Shown piece by piece: positions 35,544-47,000 of a stretch of 64,000 bases of DNA; position 1 is the first letter of the stretch, and each line of letters starts with the position of its first letter. A program made the position numbers and the translations under genes. This stretch comes from Ananas comosus (Eukaryota; Streptophyta; Magnoliopsida; Poales; Bromeliaceae): NCBI RefSeq assembly GCF_001540865.1, contig NC_033638.1, positions 8,971,133 to 9,035,132 of the forward strand, given 5' to 3'. The notes below the pieces were generated by a model that did no database searches, was not told the origin of the DNA, and saw nothing but the letters and a program-made list of their open reading frames with translations.

Positions 35544-36188
35544 GGGTGTGTTTGGTTCCACGTAAAACTGTGAAAAAAAATTTTCGGTGGGAAAAAAATT
35601 TTACGTCGTTTGTGTTTGGTTTGTAGAAAAGAAAAATGATTTTCCGTGACAGTTGTTTGGTTGAAAGAAAAAGAAAAAAATAAAAAACTATTTAATATAT
35701 ATTTTCTCTTATTATATATATTATTATATATTATTAATATATAATAATTATCATAATATATTTAATTATTATAATTTATATTTATAAACAAGATATATTT
35801 AAAATATATATATAATAAATATATAATATAATATATAATAATATATTTAATATTATAAAATAGATTATTATATATTTATATATATATAAAATCAAAGAAG
35901 GAGAGAGAGAGGTCCACTGCTCTTTCTCTCTCTCTCTCTCTCTCACACAGGCGGTCCACGAGGTGAAGCTCACTTCACCTCGTGGACCGCGCACAAAAAT
36001 CCTATGAACCTGCCAATTTTTTACTGTAGCTTTACGTGCAGAGCGGAAAACAAAAACTCTAAATTTTCAGCGTATCCGTAAAAAAAACTTTCCGAGAAAA
36101 TTTTTTTACAGAGAACCAAACATCAGAAAAACATTTTTCAACTAAAAATTAATTTTCAAAGTACTTTTACAGCAAACCAAATACCCCC
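35544..36188. repeat. Complete GGTGTTTGGTT-type MITE with central hairpin
   Basis: Left terminus GGGTGTGTTTGGTTCCACGT, right terminus AAACCAAATACCCCC. Subterminal TTTACGTCGTTTGTGTTTGG on the left faces the repeated AACCAAACA on the right. The centre carries (CT)n and a perfect inverted repeat at 35951-35990: an 18-base arm GCGGTCCACGAGGTGAAG, loop CTCA, and the exact complement. Non-coding. Confidence 0.7.
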
Positions 36189-36210
36189 TTAGTGTCCATT
36201 TGGTATAACT

Positions 36211-36370
36211 TTTTTTTTAAAATTTTGAGAGAAAGGTAGTATGCTATTCGCTTCATTTATTTTATTTAGAAATAAACTTAGCTGAAAATATAAATCAACT
36301 AGTATTCAAACATGGGTCTCGAGTATCAACTATCAAGTCTTTTTACCACTTGCGCAAGGGACGGTTGGTC
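36211..36370 (-). mobile_element. tRNA-derived SINE, copy 5
   Basis: Minus-strand copy: tail GGTAGTATGCTATTCGCTTC near a T-run, AAATAAACTTAGCTGAAAAT, the B-box region as TATTCAAACATGGGTCTCGA, and the 5' part CCACTTGCGCAAGGGACGGT. It lies inside unit 1 of the tandem duplication. Confidence 0.75.
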
Positions 36371-37140
36371 CATTTGGTATAACTCAATAAATAGTTTTCA
36401 TATGTTGGAAGTCACAATTAGTTTTTGAATTCTAAAAGTAAAAGTTTCAATTGAAAGTTTCATCATTTAACTACAATGGATAACTATTATAAGGAATGAG
36501 TTCTCAGATTGATTCCACACTTCCTGTTTCTGCTTGTAGCTACAACATTTCTAGTATAACATTTGACAAAAAATGAAAAATAAAAAATTTTCATTGCAAC
36601 GGAGATATAATGAGAGATTCAACTGAGATCCAAAAGTTTCTTGATCACACATCACGTGATGCTTTCTCAAACAATATGTTTCTTTTCTACAANTTTATAT
36701 TTATAAACAAAAAATATTTAAAATATATTATATAATAAATATATAATATAATATATAATAATATATTTAACATTATAAAATAAATTATTATATATTTATA
36801 TATATATATATATAATCAAAGAGGGAGAGAGAGAGGTCCACTGCTCTCTCTCTCTCTCTCTCTCACTCAGGTGGTCCACGAGGTGAAGCTCACCTCGTGG
36901 ACCGCACGCAAAAAATCCTATGAACCCCGCCATTTTTTACTGTAGTTTTTTGTTTTCCGCTCTTGCAGCGCGGAAAACAAAAAGTCCAAATTTTCAGCGT
37001 ATCCATAAAAAAAAGTTTCTGAGAAAATTTTTTTACAGAGAACCAAACATCAGAAAAATATTTTTCAAGTAAAAATTAATTTTCAGAGTACTTTTACAGC
37101 AAACCAAACACCCCCTTAGCGTCCATTTGGTATAACTTTC

Positions 37141-37293
37141 TTTTTTTTTAATTTTGAGAGAAAAATAGTATGCTATTCACTTCGTTTATTTCATTTAGAA
37201 ATAAACTTAGCTGAAAATGTGAATCAACTAGTATTCAAACATGAGTCTCGGGTATCAACTATCAAGTCTTTTTACCACTTGCGCAAGGGACGG
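37141..37293 (-). mobile_element. tRNA-derived SINE, copy 6 (duplicate of copy 5)
   Basis: Same sequence as copy 5 with a few differences (for example ATAGTATGCTATTCACTTCG). It was carried along in unit 2 of the tandem duplication rather than inserted independently. Confidence 0.75.
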
Positions 37294-38191
37294 TTGGTCC
37301 ATTTGGTATAACTCAATAAATAATTTTCATATGTTGGAAGTCACAATTAGTTTTTGAATTATAAAAGTAAAAGTTTCAATTGAAAGTTTCATCATCTAAC
37401 TACAATGGATAACTGTTATAAGGAATGAGTTCTCAGATTGATTCCACACTTCTGTTTCTGCTTGTAGCTACAACATTTCTAGTATAACATTTGACAAAAA
37501 ATGAAAAATAAAAAATTTTCATTGCAACGGAGATATAATGAGAGATTCAACTGAGATCCAAAAGTTTCTTGATCACACATCACGTGATGCTTTCTCAAAC
37601 AATATGTTTCTTTTCTACAACGCTGAACACACTGTAAAATAGAAGAACTACGTGTATTCGAGATCTCATATTTGGGAGGCATGTTAATAAATGACAGTAA
37701 CTACAAATTCAATCACAAATTAATAAGGAGAATGATGGGCACCATATTTTTGTCGCTTAAATAGTGATGGTGCTCCTTCCCCTTTCAAACGAACGAAGGA
37801 CATTGATGAATGATGAATAAGGGCATTGATGATGGATGATGATGAAGCTCTCTTCAATGTGCATGGGGACACCTTTTTAGTGCGACAGATGATAATGTTG
37901 GTGGTTGAAACCCTTGCACTTGCAATAAGTACTGGAGATGTATTGAAAAAAACTATAAAAAAAAAAAAAAAAAAAAAGGAAAAGGAAGAGAGATGGAACA
38001 TTCGAGAGATATTATTGTGTGTGCTTATGTGACTAAAGTGTTTATTTATTTATAGTAAATAAATTGAACATAGCACACGTGTCTATTTTATGCCCCGCGC
38101 TAACATTTGATCTTAATATTTTAAAATTAAAATTTAATTTAATAGATAAAATATTTGTGTTTAAAAGTGAAATTAATAGGTCAACATAAGA

Positions 38192-38332
38192 TCGACCGGC
38201 CCGGCGTAAGTGACAAAAGGCTCAGTAATTAGTATCTGAGATCTAAAGTTCGAATACTAATTGATTTATATTTTCGGCTAATTTATTTCTAAAAAAAAAT
38301 AAACTAAGTGAGTCAAAAAAAAAAAAAAAAAA
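38192..38332 (+). mobile_element. tRNA-derived SINE, copy 7 (diverged)
   Basis: CCCGGCGTAAGTGACAAAAG, then AAAGTTCGAATACTAATTGA (B-box), TTTTCGGCTAATTTATTTCT, AAACTAAGTGAGTC and an A-run to about 38332. The tail is partly lost. Confidence 0.65.
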
Positions 38333-38948
38333 AGAGAAGTCAACACAAGGATGTACTAAAATGCTCTCACTTTGATCTTAAAAATTGTAAAAATTATTTT
38401 TTTCCTAATCACACACAATAAATTCACTTTCTTATTTGTGTTATATTATGTAATAAAATTGGTCCGAGCGGTCTGACCGGCCTTATTTGGTCCGGTTTTT
38501 TGCATATTTAGTTAGGGCAGGTCCGGTTCAATGGACCGATTTCAAAATTGGAAATCCAAAACTTAAAAAACCTATCAAATAAAACATTCCGGACCGGACT
38601 GAACCGGGCCGGACCCAAGACATTCAAAGGAAACGGTTCGGTCGAGTCTGAGCTCGGGTCCCACGCCCGCTGAAGCGCAACGGTGCGGGAAAGGGCAAAA
38701 TGGTAAATTCAGCAAAAGCCGAGACCATGTCAACAGTTACAACAGCTCTCATTCCTCCGCTTTAATGCGCTCTCTCTCTCTTTCTCTCTCCTCTGCTGCG
38801 ATTTCAAGTCTCAAAAACCTTCGATTTCTCCCACAAATCCACAAAACGAGTACGGATTAGGGCTAATCGGAGCTCATTTTCCGCCATTAATGGCAATCGA
38901 GTCGAACCCTGGAGCACCGCCGCGTAACTTTCTGTGAGGAATCGCGAG

Positions 38949-40635
38949 GTACTCTCTTGTTTCTACTGATTCTTCGAGTTCGGATGGTGTAATGCGTCTA
39001 GGGCTTCCAAAAATAGGGTTTTGGGGGAATGTACTGGTTTCCACTAGGATTCGCTGAGTTGTTGTAGTATATCTTTGATGGATTCAGCTCCAATTGTGGA
39101 ATTTGAGTATATCTTGGGTTACATTTGGTCTTTCTCCTGGAATTCTTAGCCATTTTCTCCATTTAGTTGAATGGGGAACTTGATTGCTGTTGAAATGCTT
39201 CTTTGTGAGGTAAATGTGGTTAAAAATTGGTTTTTGAGCTCTATTTTTAGCTTCAATGTTGGATTAGGAGCTATATTAACTTACTTTGGATTTTGTAATT
39301 TAAGCTTTTTAAGTTTGTATTTGGTTCAAATCAGTCCAAATCTGTAGGGATTTTTTACCTTGCCCTTTTTATTGTATAGGCTCTTCCATTCTATACATTA
39401 CAATAGAAACTTCCCCCAAAAAATGAAGCTTTTTATGAGCTTTGGGAGTTGCAACTGTGAATCCTTGAAAAACTAGTTTATAAAATGAGCTTGTCTTCTT
39501 CCACAGTGGTTAGATTGGGTTTGGAGCTTGACCCTTTTTGTATGTTCATCATTTTTCTTTTTTAATATGGAGTTATCTTAAAGTTTAGTTTACTGAGCCC
39601 CTTCTTCAATGTTGTCCACACTTACCTATATCTTGAAAACAGTGTAAATAAGTAATTATTTAGCAAGATCAATGTGTAGCAGTGTAGCTTGTTTTACCAG
39701 GAACGTTTCATTGGTGATGACACCTCCCTCCCTTTTGAGCAATTTTCCTCTTTCTTAACCCCCTTTCTCCCTCCCTTAATTCAGCTTTTGCTTTGGCTTC
39801 TCACCGACTTTTCTCAGTATCAGCTTTTTTTTTTAAGTGGACACTAATAGTGTTTACTATGCTGTTTTATTTAAGCTTTATGAAAATAGATGAGAGCCAC
39901 TAGAGCAGGATAGGATTCTGACTTCTGCGGCGCTCTTCTTTGAGGAAAGCATGGTTGGCTTTTGCTTTCTCCTTTTACTGATGCCTTTTGGCTTTTGTGT
40001 GCTGATCAAATTATTTTAATTTTTCTCTTGAGTTATTTCCTAAAGCACTCTTGATTTATTAATAAGCAAATAATAGATGAGCCTACCCTTTTCCCCAACC
40101 ATATCTTAGCGCAAAATATGGTGCTTTCTCTTTAAATTTCTTCCGTTCTTTGAAAGCGCCCCTTTAATATTTTGTGTAGGCCAACAGTTAATTCTGAACT
40201 GATATTGAATATAGTGGGTCAGAAAAACTATATTTACTGATAATTCAACTTATTATGTAGTGACAGCGAGAATCATGTCTTTTCTGAACAACTAGCCATA
40301 AGAAAGCGCTTCCCTGGGATGGTCCCCTCCTAAGAGAATTCCCAAGGCATCCAAATTGAACAGTATTAAACACTTTCCCACTTGGAAAACTATGTTTTCT
40401 ACTTGATTTTCTCCCCTTAAAAAATTGTATTTTTTACCTGCCAAGCAATAGATCCACTTTAGTCCTTAGCCTGCAGTTGTCCTTCCAGTACAAAGAGTTT
40501 TACAGTATTTAAGTATTTCGAATAGACACTTTATTTGTTTTACTGCTTTGGGAGGTAATTGTCTTTTTCAATCACTATAATACAATAATTTGTTAGAGAA
40601 AACATTTTTGATGGGCCCTCTGCTACTTTTTTTTT

Positions 40636-40675
<40 letters not shown>

Positions 40676-40748
40676 CTGTTTGTGAGTTATAAGCTTTTCT
40701 CATGTCTCTTAGATGAAGGCTGTCTAATTCAATGGTCCTTTCTTGCAG
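38949..40748 (+). other. 5' UTR and long 5' UTR intron of the LRR receptor-like kinase gene
   Basis: A CT-rich promoter patch (38768-38792) precedes a probable untranslated first exon ending at 38948. A donor GAG|GTACTC and an acceptor TCTTGCAG at 40741-40748 bound an 1.8-kb T-rich intron containing a (CT)n repeat (about 40640-40672). The remaining 150 bases of UTR lead to the ATG at 40899. No coding sequence is seen inside. Confidence 0.65.
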
Positions 40749-40898
40749 TGCGCTATCAGAGAGATGCCATACAATTCAATATTGGTTGCTTTCATTACTT
40801 GAGACATTAGACCAACTCTTTTTCCTCCATCTCCGCAACTTTACAACAAGCTTGAAGTTATTGTTCAGTTTCCTCTTCTGTTGTTCAAACATTTTGCC

Positions 40899-43073
40899 AT
40901 GAGACACCATGACCTAAGATACTTTATTTTCATTTTGCTGCCCATAGTTTTCATCCTCTCTTGCTTTTTCCCTACTTCCGCTGCTGACATAAATTCAGAT
41001 AAGCAAGCCCTCCTTGCCTTCGCTAATTCAATCCGCCATGGCCGCAAACTAAACTGGAATTCCAATAGCCCAATCTGTTCTTCTTGGCTTGGGATCAAAT
41101 GCACACCAGACCAATCCCGTGTCCTCGCCCTAAGGCTACCAGGGGCTGGGCTTGTTGGCCCAATTCCTCCAAATACACTTAGCAAGCTTGATGCTCTTCA
41201 AATCTTAAGCCTTCGATCCAACCGCCTTACTGGGAGTATTCCACTTGACATCTTCTCACTTCTTTCTTTGCAATACCTTTACCTTCAACACAATAATCTA
41301 TCAGGAGATATACCATCTTCGCTTCCTTCCGGACTTAACACGCTTGATCTCTCCTCTAACTCTATTACAGGAGAAATTCCTGCTGGAATTAAAAATCTCT
41401 CCAAACTTTCGATACTTAATCTGCAGGATAATTTGCTTTCAGGACCAATCCCTAACCTTAATCTCCCAAACCTGAAGCGTTTGAATCTAAGCGACAACAA
41501 CCTAAACGGTTCTATCCCTGTCTCTCTTCAAAAGTTCCCTCAAGATTCATTCTTGGGTAATGTTCAACTGTGTGGCCCCCCTCTATCTCAGTGTTCTGCA
41601 GTTCTCCCTTCACCTTCTCCTTCTCTTTCTCCTTTGGCACCCACACAAGAACCGACGAAAAAGGTCCCCAGGAAAAGAATTAGTGCGGGCTTCATAATTG
41701 CGATTGTTGTCGGGGGATTGGCTCTTCTTCTTTTACTTGCAGTTGTTGTAATACTATGCCTTTCAAAGAGAAAAGGTGAAGAAGGTACTGGAGATTTGAA
41801 GCAGAAGGCACTGGAAAAACCTAAAGAGGAATTCAGTAGTGGAATTCAAGTGGCCGAGAGGAACAAGTTGGTTTTCTTCGAGGGGTGCACGTACTCATTT
41901 GATTTGGAAGATTTATTAAGAGCTTCTGCAGAAGTGCTCGGAAAAGGAAGCTATGGGACTGCTTATAAAGCAATACTTGAGGACGGCACTACAGTGGTGG
42001 TGAAGAGGTTAAAGGAAGTTGTGGTGGGGAAGAGAGACTTCGAGCAGCAGATGGAGATCATAGGGAGAGTTGGGCAACACCCGAATCTTGTTCCTCTTCG
42101 TGCTTATTACTATTCAAAGGATGAGAAGCTTCTGGTTTATGATTATGTTACCACCGGCAGCCTCTCAAGCTTGTTGCATGGTATGTTTTTCTCAAGTTTC
42201 TCATTTTGAGAGTCATCTTGTATTATATAGTTCTATAATGAAATGTTTGCAGGACTACTTTTAGGCGTCCGAAGGAAACAAGTATAAAAGAAGGAAAACT
42301 ATCAAGTAGAACAGTAGTTGTTCTTTACTAATAACTTGTCTTTAGGAACTAATGTTATTCACTTATTCTTTACTTATAGAATCAGAATCTGTTCATAATT
42401 ACGATGATAATCTTCTTTCTCATCATGTCAGAATTGAAACTCATCAACAGGTAACAGCGTTGCTGAAAAGACCCCGTTAGACTGGAATGCTAGGGTGAAG
42501 ATCATACTCGGAACGGCACATGGCATCGCGCACATCCATTCCCAAGGCGGCCCAAAATTCTTCCACGGCAACATCAAATCGTCAAACATCCTCCTCAACT
42601 CTGACCTTGTACCCTTCATCTCGGACTATGGTCTCAGCCCTTTGATGAACCCTCCTTTCAATACTTCTTGTGTTGTGGTGGGCTATCGTGCACCTGAAAC
42701 CCTCGAAGCCCGAAAAATCACCCAAAAGTCCGACATATACAGTTTCGGGGTCCTGCTCCTCGAAATGCTGACTGGGAAATCTCCGCTGCTTCAGTCGCAA
42801 GGGCATGATGACATACCAGATTTGCCGAGGTGGGTACAGTCTGTGGTTCGAGAGGAGTGGACTGCCGAAGTGTTCGATGTTGAGTTGATGAAGTATCAAA
42901 ACATAGAGGACGAGATGGTTCAGATGCTACAGATCGCAATGGCGTGCATTGCTAGAGTTCCAGACCAACGGCCGAGGATGGAGGAAGTGATCAGGATGAT
43001 TGAGGAAGTCCGGCAGGGTGGGTCAGAGGGCCGGCCATCGTCGGAAGACAAGTTCAAAGAGGCCAATGCATGA
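40899..43073 (+). CDS. LRR receptor-like kinase, subfamily III, probably inactive kinase
   Basis: Plasma-membrane receptor-like protein related to Arabidopsis At5g58300/At3g08680 'probable inactive receptor kinase'. Exons 40899-42180 and 42451-43073 join in phase 1 to give 634 residues. Order: signal peptide 1 to about 28 ([20 protein letters not shown]), an LRR N-cap with [16 protein letters not shown], and about five LRRs ([19 protein letters not shown] and following). A Pro/Ser linker comes next, then a transmembrane helix near 262-285 ([20 protein letters not shown]). The kinase-like domain starts near 335, with the glycine loop [11 protein letters not shown] and the ATP-anchoring Lys of VVVKRL retained. 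The catalytic HRD is replaced by HGN (FHGNIKSSN) and DFG by DYG (ISDYGL), so phosphotransfer is probably weak or absent and the protein may act as a co-receptor or scaffold. The ATG at 40899 is the first in frame; upstream codons in the same frame lack ATG. Confidence 0.93.
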
Positions 43074-44055
43074 ACTACATGAAGAGTTGAGATCAATGGC
43101 GTTTCATTTCGGAAAAAATCTGACAAATTGATCTTCATTAATCAATCAAAAACGCGAGTCCAAAAGCGGTAAAAGTTTGGCTCGAGAAAGTGTTGTAGAG
43201 CCCTTATCATTGTTTGCTTATTGTTAGGCTTGATGCTTGTAGAACAACTTTGGTAGTTTTAGATGAGTACTTCAATTTTTCAATTCTCTGTCATCTTATC
43301 TATGATTCTTCTTATCTTATTTTCCGTTGACTAAATACACCTTGCTGGTTGAGTAAGAAAGTAATAAGGCAAATGACGTATCTTCAACTTTAAGACAAAG
43401 TGCTTTATACATTTTCATCACACTGCAGAATATGAGGAAGAGGTTACTGTTTTACTGTGGTAACTCCAGAGTTAATGGAGTATCTGCGCAATTTAACCCC
43501 TTGGGGCCTATTAAACACTCACCATAACGATATTTTAAAATTTGTAAAGATCATGAATTGGCAGATAAAAGCAAGAAATATACACCACAAACGTATCCTT
43601 CACTTTTCCAAACTATCCATACATGCTGCAATAATACAAAAAAAAAAAAAGGTTCGATTCAATAAGAGGTCCAGTTCTAAAAGGTTAGGCATCAATAGAA
43701 TTCCGATTAGGTATGACACATCATATGTCAACAACTATTAGTTCTCTTTCAATATCACCTTCACAAAATAATGCACTGCGCACAAAATATATATCCACTC
43801 AGAAAAGGAAATCAAATTACCTCCAAAAAAAGAAAGAATGAAAAAAGCCAAGCCCATGAAGAGAGTGTTAGACAATTAAAACTGCAATCGAGCTCCCAAA
43901 TGACAAATATCACAAATGGAAGGCATCTGGACATTTTCCAAGCTGTTTGTAAGTTTCATATTACTAATGGCTCCTGTAATGCTATAAAAAAGAATTGAAA
44001 TAAGATCATACGATAAAATTTCCTTATTTGTTAAACAAACTCAATCTCTCGCCTG
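43074..44055. other. Intergenic between LRR kinase and coiled-coil gene 3' ends
   Basis: Convergent gene ends, about 980 bases. Holds the two 3' UTRs (kinase side to about 43330). No additional gene, RNA or named repeat recognised. Confidence 0.55.
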
Positions 44056-47000
44056 TTAATGACCGGATCTGGATGTGTTTTGGTTCACTAAATCCGACCC
44101 ACTGACATACTTGGCAACAAAAGAAATTAACCGGAACGGAGCCCCAATTAGCGGAGCATCAGTCAAAGGAACCTCTTCTTCTTTCAAATTGTTCATTACT
44201 CCTTGCGACTCTTCCTCATGAATCTCAATCTCATCCAATGGTACTGTGACGATCTCTTCGCTCATCCTTGGTTCATCTAATCCAGTTTTCTGCCCTGGGA
44301 GTGAAGAACTATCAGCAAATCCGCCGTTAATGTGGTTAGTCCCAAGATTTCCCTGAATTTGAATTGACAACTGATTGGCAATTTCACCATTTTGAGACAA
44401 CTTTGCACCATATTCTTGTGCATGATCAACAGGAGTGGAGGTTCTGCTTAGTGCAATGACTTGGTTAAGATCATTGTTTGGAAAGGTTTCGAGATAATCA
44501 GTGCTATGATCTCGGTGAAGGTCTGTTTCAATCATCTGTAGGAAATATCAAGACATATTTTAAGTACAGGTTAATGAAATGGCTAAAAGCAAGCAAATGT
44601 TAGAATAATAGTGGGAGAGAGAGCAAGAGAGAGACTACTTGAAAGCTATTTCCTACCTTCCGACAAACCTGTGAAATGAGAGAGAGATAGAGTACTTGAA
44701 AGCTAATTCTTACCTTCCCATGAACCTGTGAAATTTCTGTATTCTGGCCTTGACTTGGTACATAAACTTTTCCCTCTGGAGACTGCATTGATATCAAGCT
44801 TTTATTAGTGCCATAAAATGAGGGTTGATTCTTTATCTACATTGGCTAAGTACAGATAAAATAGTATGAGGATTCACAGCTTCACATAGTTAAAAAAATA
44901 TAATGTAGTCCTTCCATATCTATTAACTGAAAAACTGAAGCAATTGAAATTTTCCCACACCTGTGCCACATTAACAGATGGGTTTTCCTTAGAAACAACC
45001 TTTGTCTCAAGTATCTCTATCCTTGACTGCAACATAGATAAGTTCTCAACCAATCTTTGATTTTCTTGAATAACGTTGTCTCTGGATTGTTCCAACTCCT
45101 TTACCTGCCAGGCTTTGTTATTTAATAGTCATATCAGAAACTTACGCATTCATCTTATTCTACGAAGACAGCCAAAAATATGAAACGGCATGAAGTCCTT
45201 CCAATTAATACGATAAAGAGAACACTAATTTGACAAAAAAGTTCAAAAGAATAACATTATTTAAATATGTCGACATTTGCACCAAAAAAAAAAAGACAAT
45301 AAAAGTTCTCACAGAACCAATTTGAAGCAAAGAAACAGACCTAGTAGAACAAAGTACCTGTGTTTGCAGTGCTCTGTTAACTTCTTCCAGTCCAGCAATT
45401 GCTTCCTTGATTGAAGTCTGAATAAGAGTTATCAACTTGTAGAGTTAACAAAAACTATCAAATGAAATAATGCTATACAGATGTCAATACGGCATACGTT
45501 TCTCCAAGTAACTGGTATAAAAAAAAAAAACATAACTTAAACACCATGAAAAAATGATGCAGATTAATACGGTTCATTGGTAAGACATGAAAGAAGCAAA
45601 AAAAGAAAATTTTGAGAATTATAATGACAAGGATGAAATAGTATAGCCTTAATAAGACAGAATAAATTAGCTTTCAAAGGCCACCTTAATATGAACTATC
45701 TATTGATCTACATGTCACATTAAAAAGGTTCGAGATATTTGAAAAACAAATAAAAGAAACATAAAGTGCCAAGCAAGCTGAGAAAAACCTACACCCAAGC
45801 CCACAAAAGTGTGCCAAGATAGTTGGAAAGATTTCCTACATAATGATACAGTAAAAATAGGACAATAATATATTGGTAGCAGATGGTAGAACGTTTATTA
45901 CCTCCTTTAGAATCAAGGAGTCCTTGATGCCCTCTATGCTCTTGACTTTGTCCTCTAAAGTTACCTAGAATACCAATAGCATAACTACGTTAGACAATCC
46001 TGCATAACTAATTTTATGGGACAAATAGAGGAAAAGATGAAGAAATATATAATAGCCATGCAAATAAATTTGAAAGTAACAACAGCTAGTTTCAACTACT
46101 TGCTTTTATTGAAACTAACTTGCTTTTATTTTGGTAAGATAACAAGGCCCACCACTAAATTATAAAGAACCAATTTTCCTACACCCATAGGCGAACAACT
46201 TGTATACTCTGTTTAATCTGTCGAAGCAACATGACAATATTCTTAATAATTTTGCTCTGTTAATTGTTGTGTAACTCAGAAAACTTATTTATAGACATGG
46301 GTGTAGAATTGATTTGACTTTAGCAACAAAGAAAAAGAAATTATGGAAAGCAGCTACATGCCACTCGAGTGATTATGACAATATTGAAATCTTGATAATG
46401 CAAGAATTACATCATTATAAATGACAAAAGTAGAATGTACCTCCTTCTGGACCGATGAATCATTTCCATTCTGCAAGTAGTTGAGTTTTTCCTCCAAGAT
46501 GCTCTGCAAAATAAAGCAACAACTAATTAGTAAGGGATAAGCAATTTGCTTTTGTAACATAAAAAAGAAATTGGACGCTCTCAAGCTCATCGTGCAAATC
46601 AATATGTTCTTCAGCAAATCCAATTTGATTATGCAAGAGAACACAGGCAAGAGTTACCCTGTCTTGAGCAAGAGAATCGACTTTGTTTTCTAGTCTTCCA
46701 AGCTTGTCCTCAAAGTTGATCTGCAAACATATGCACAATATAGCATTGTTCAAATTAAGCAAAAAATCAAGTTTTTGAGAAAATTAGAAGCTCGTGATAT
46801 GAAGCTAATAAGAAGAATAAATTCTTGCTTGCAGATGTTGTGTACAGGGGAATAAGTTTGGATCAATAAGGTGTCCACCTCACCATAACTTGAATAAGAA
46901 AAACAGCATGCACACCTAACCTCTTTTCGAAGCCACAAATCCTTCTCATCTTCAAACTTCCTGATAGCTTCATTCAGTTTCACCTACAAGACAGAACAAT

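Larger units (their letters stand above)
35775..37620 (+). repeat. Tandem duplication of ~920 bp, N at the junction
   Basis: Unit 1 is 35775-36692 and unit 2 is 36694-37620, with a single N at 36693. Each unit holds the right half of the MITE, its central hairpin, a SINE in minus orientation and the same flank ending CAATATGTTTCTTTTCTACA. The copies differ by scattered substitutions and small indels, for example in the (CT)n run and the hairpin loop. Unique sequence resumes at 37621. Confidence 0.9.
27986..38750. other. Repeat-rich, gene-poor block between acid phosphatase and LRR kinase
   Basis: Over about 10.7 kb I recognise no functional gene. Open frames here are short and made of simple sequence (for example a GA repeat at 28680-28703, a GT repeat near 30131 and a CT repeat near 35932). 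The block holds MITE-like elements, SINEs, LINE and LTR fragments, a Helitron terminus, TA microsatellites and a ~920-bp tandem duplication, listed separately. Stretches 30.3-30.8, 32.1-33.9 and 37.6-38.2 kb show nothing I can name. Stretch 38460-38680 is rich in GGTCCGGTT/GGACCGGAC motifs. Confidence 0.6.

Noticed and set aside
40865..41185. Minus-strand 106-codon frame over the LRR kinase
   Set aside because: Antisense to the signal peptide and LRR region; composition is not protein-like and there are no splice or promoter signals.
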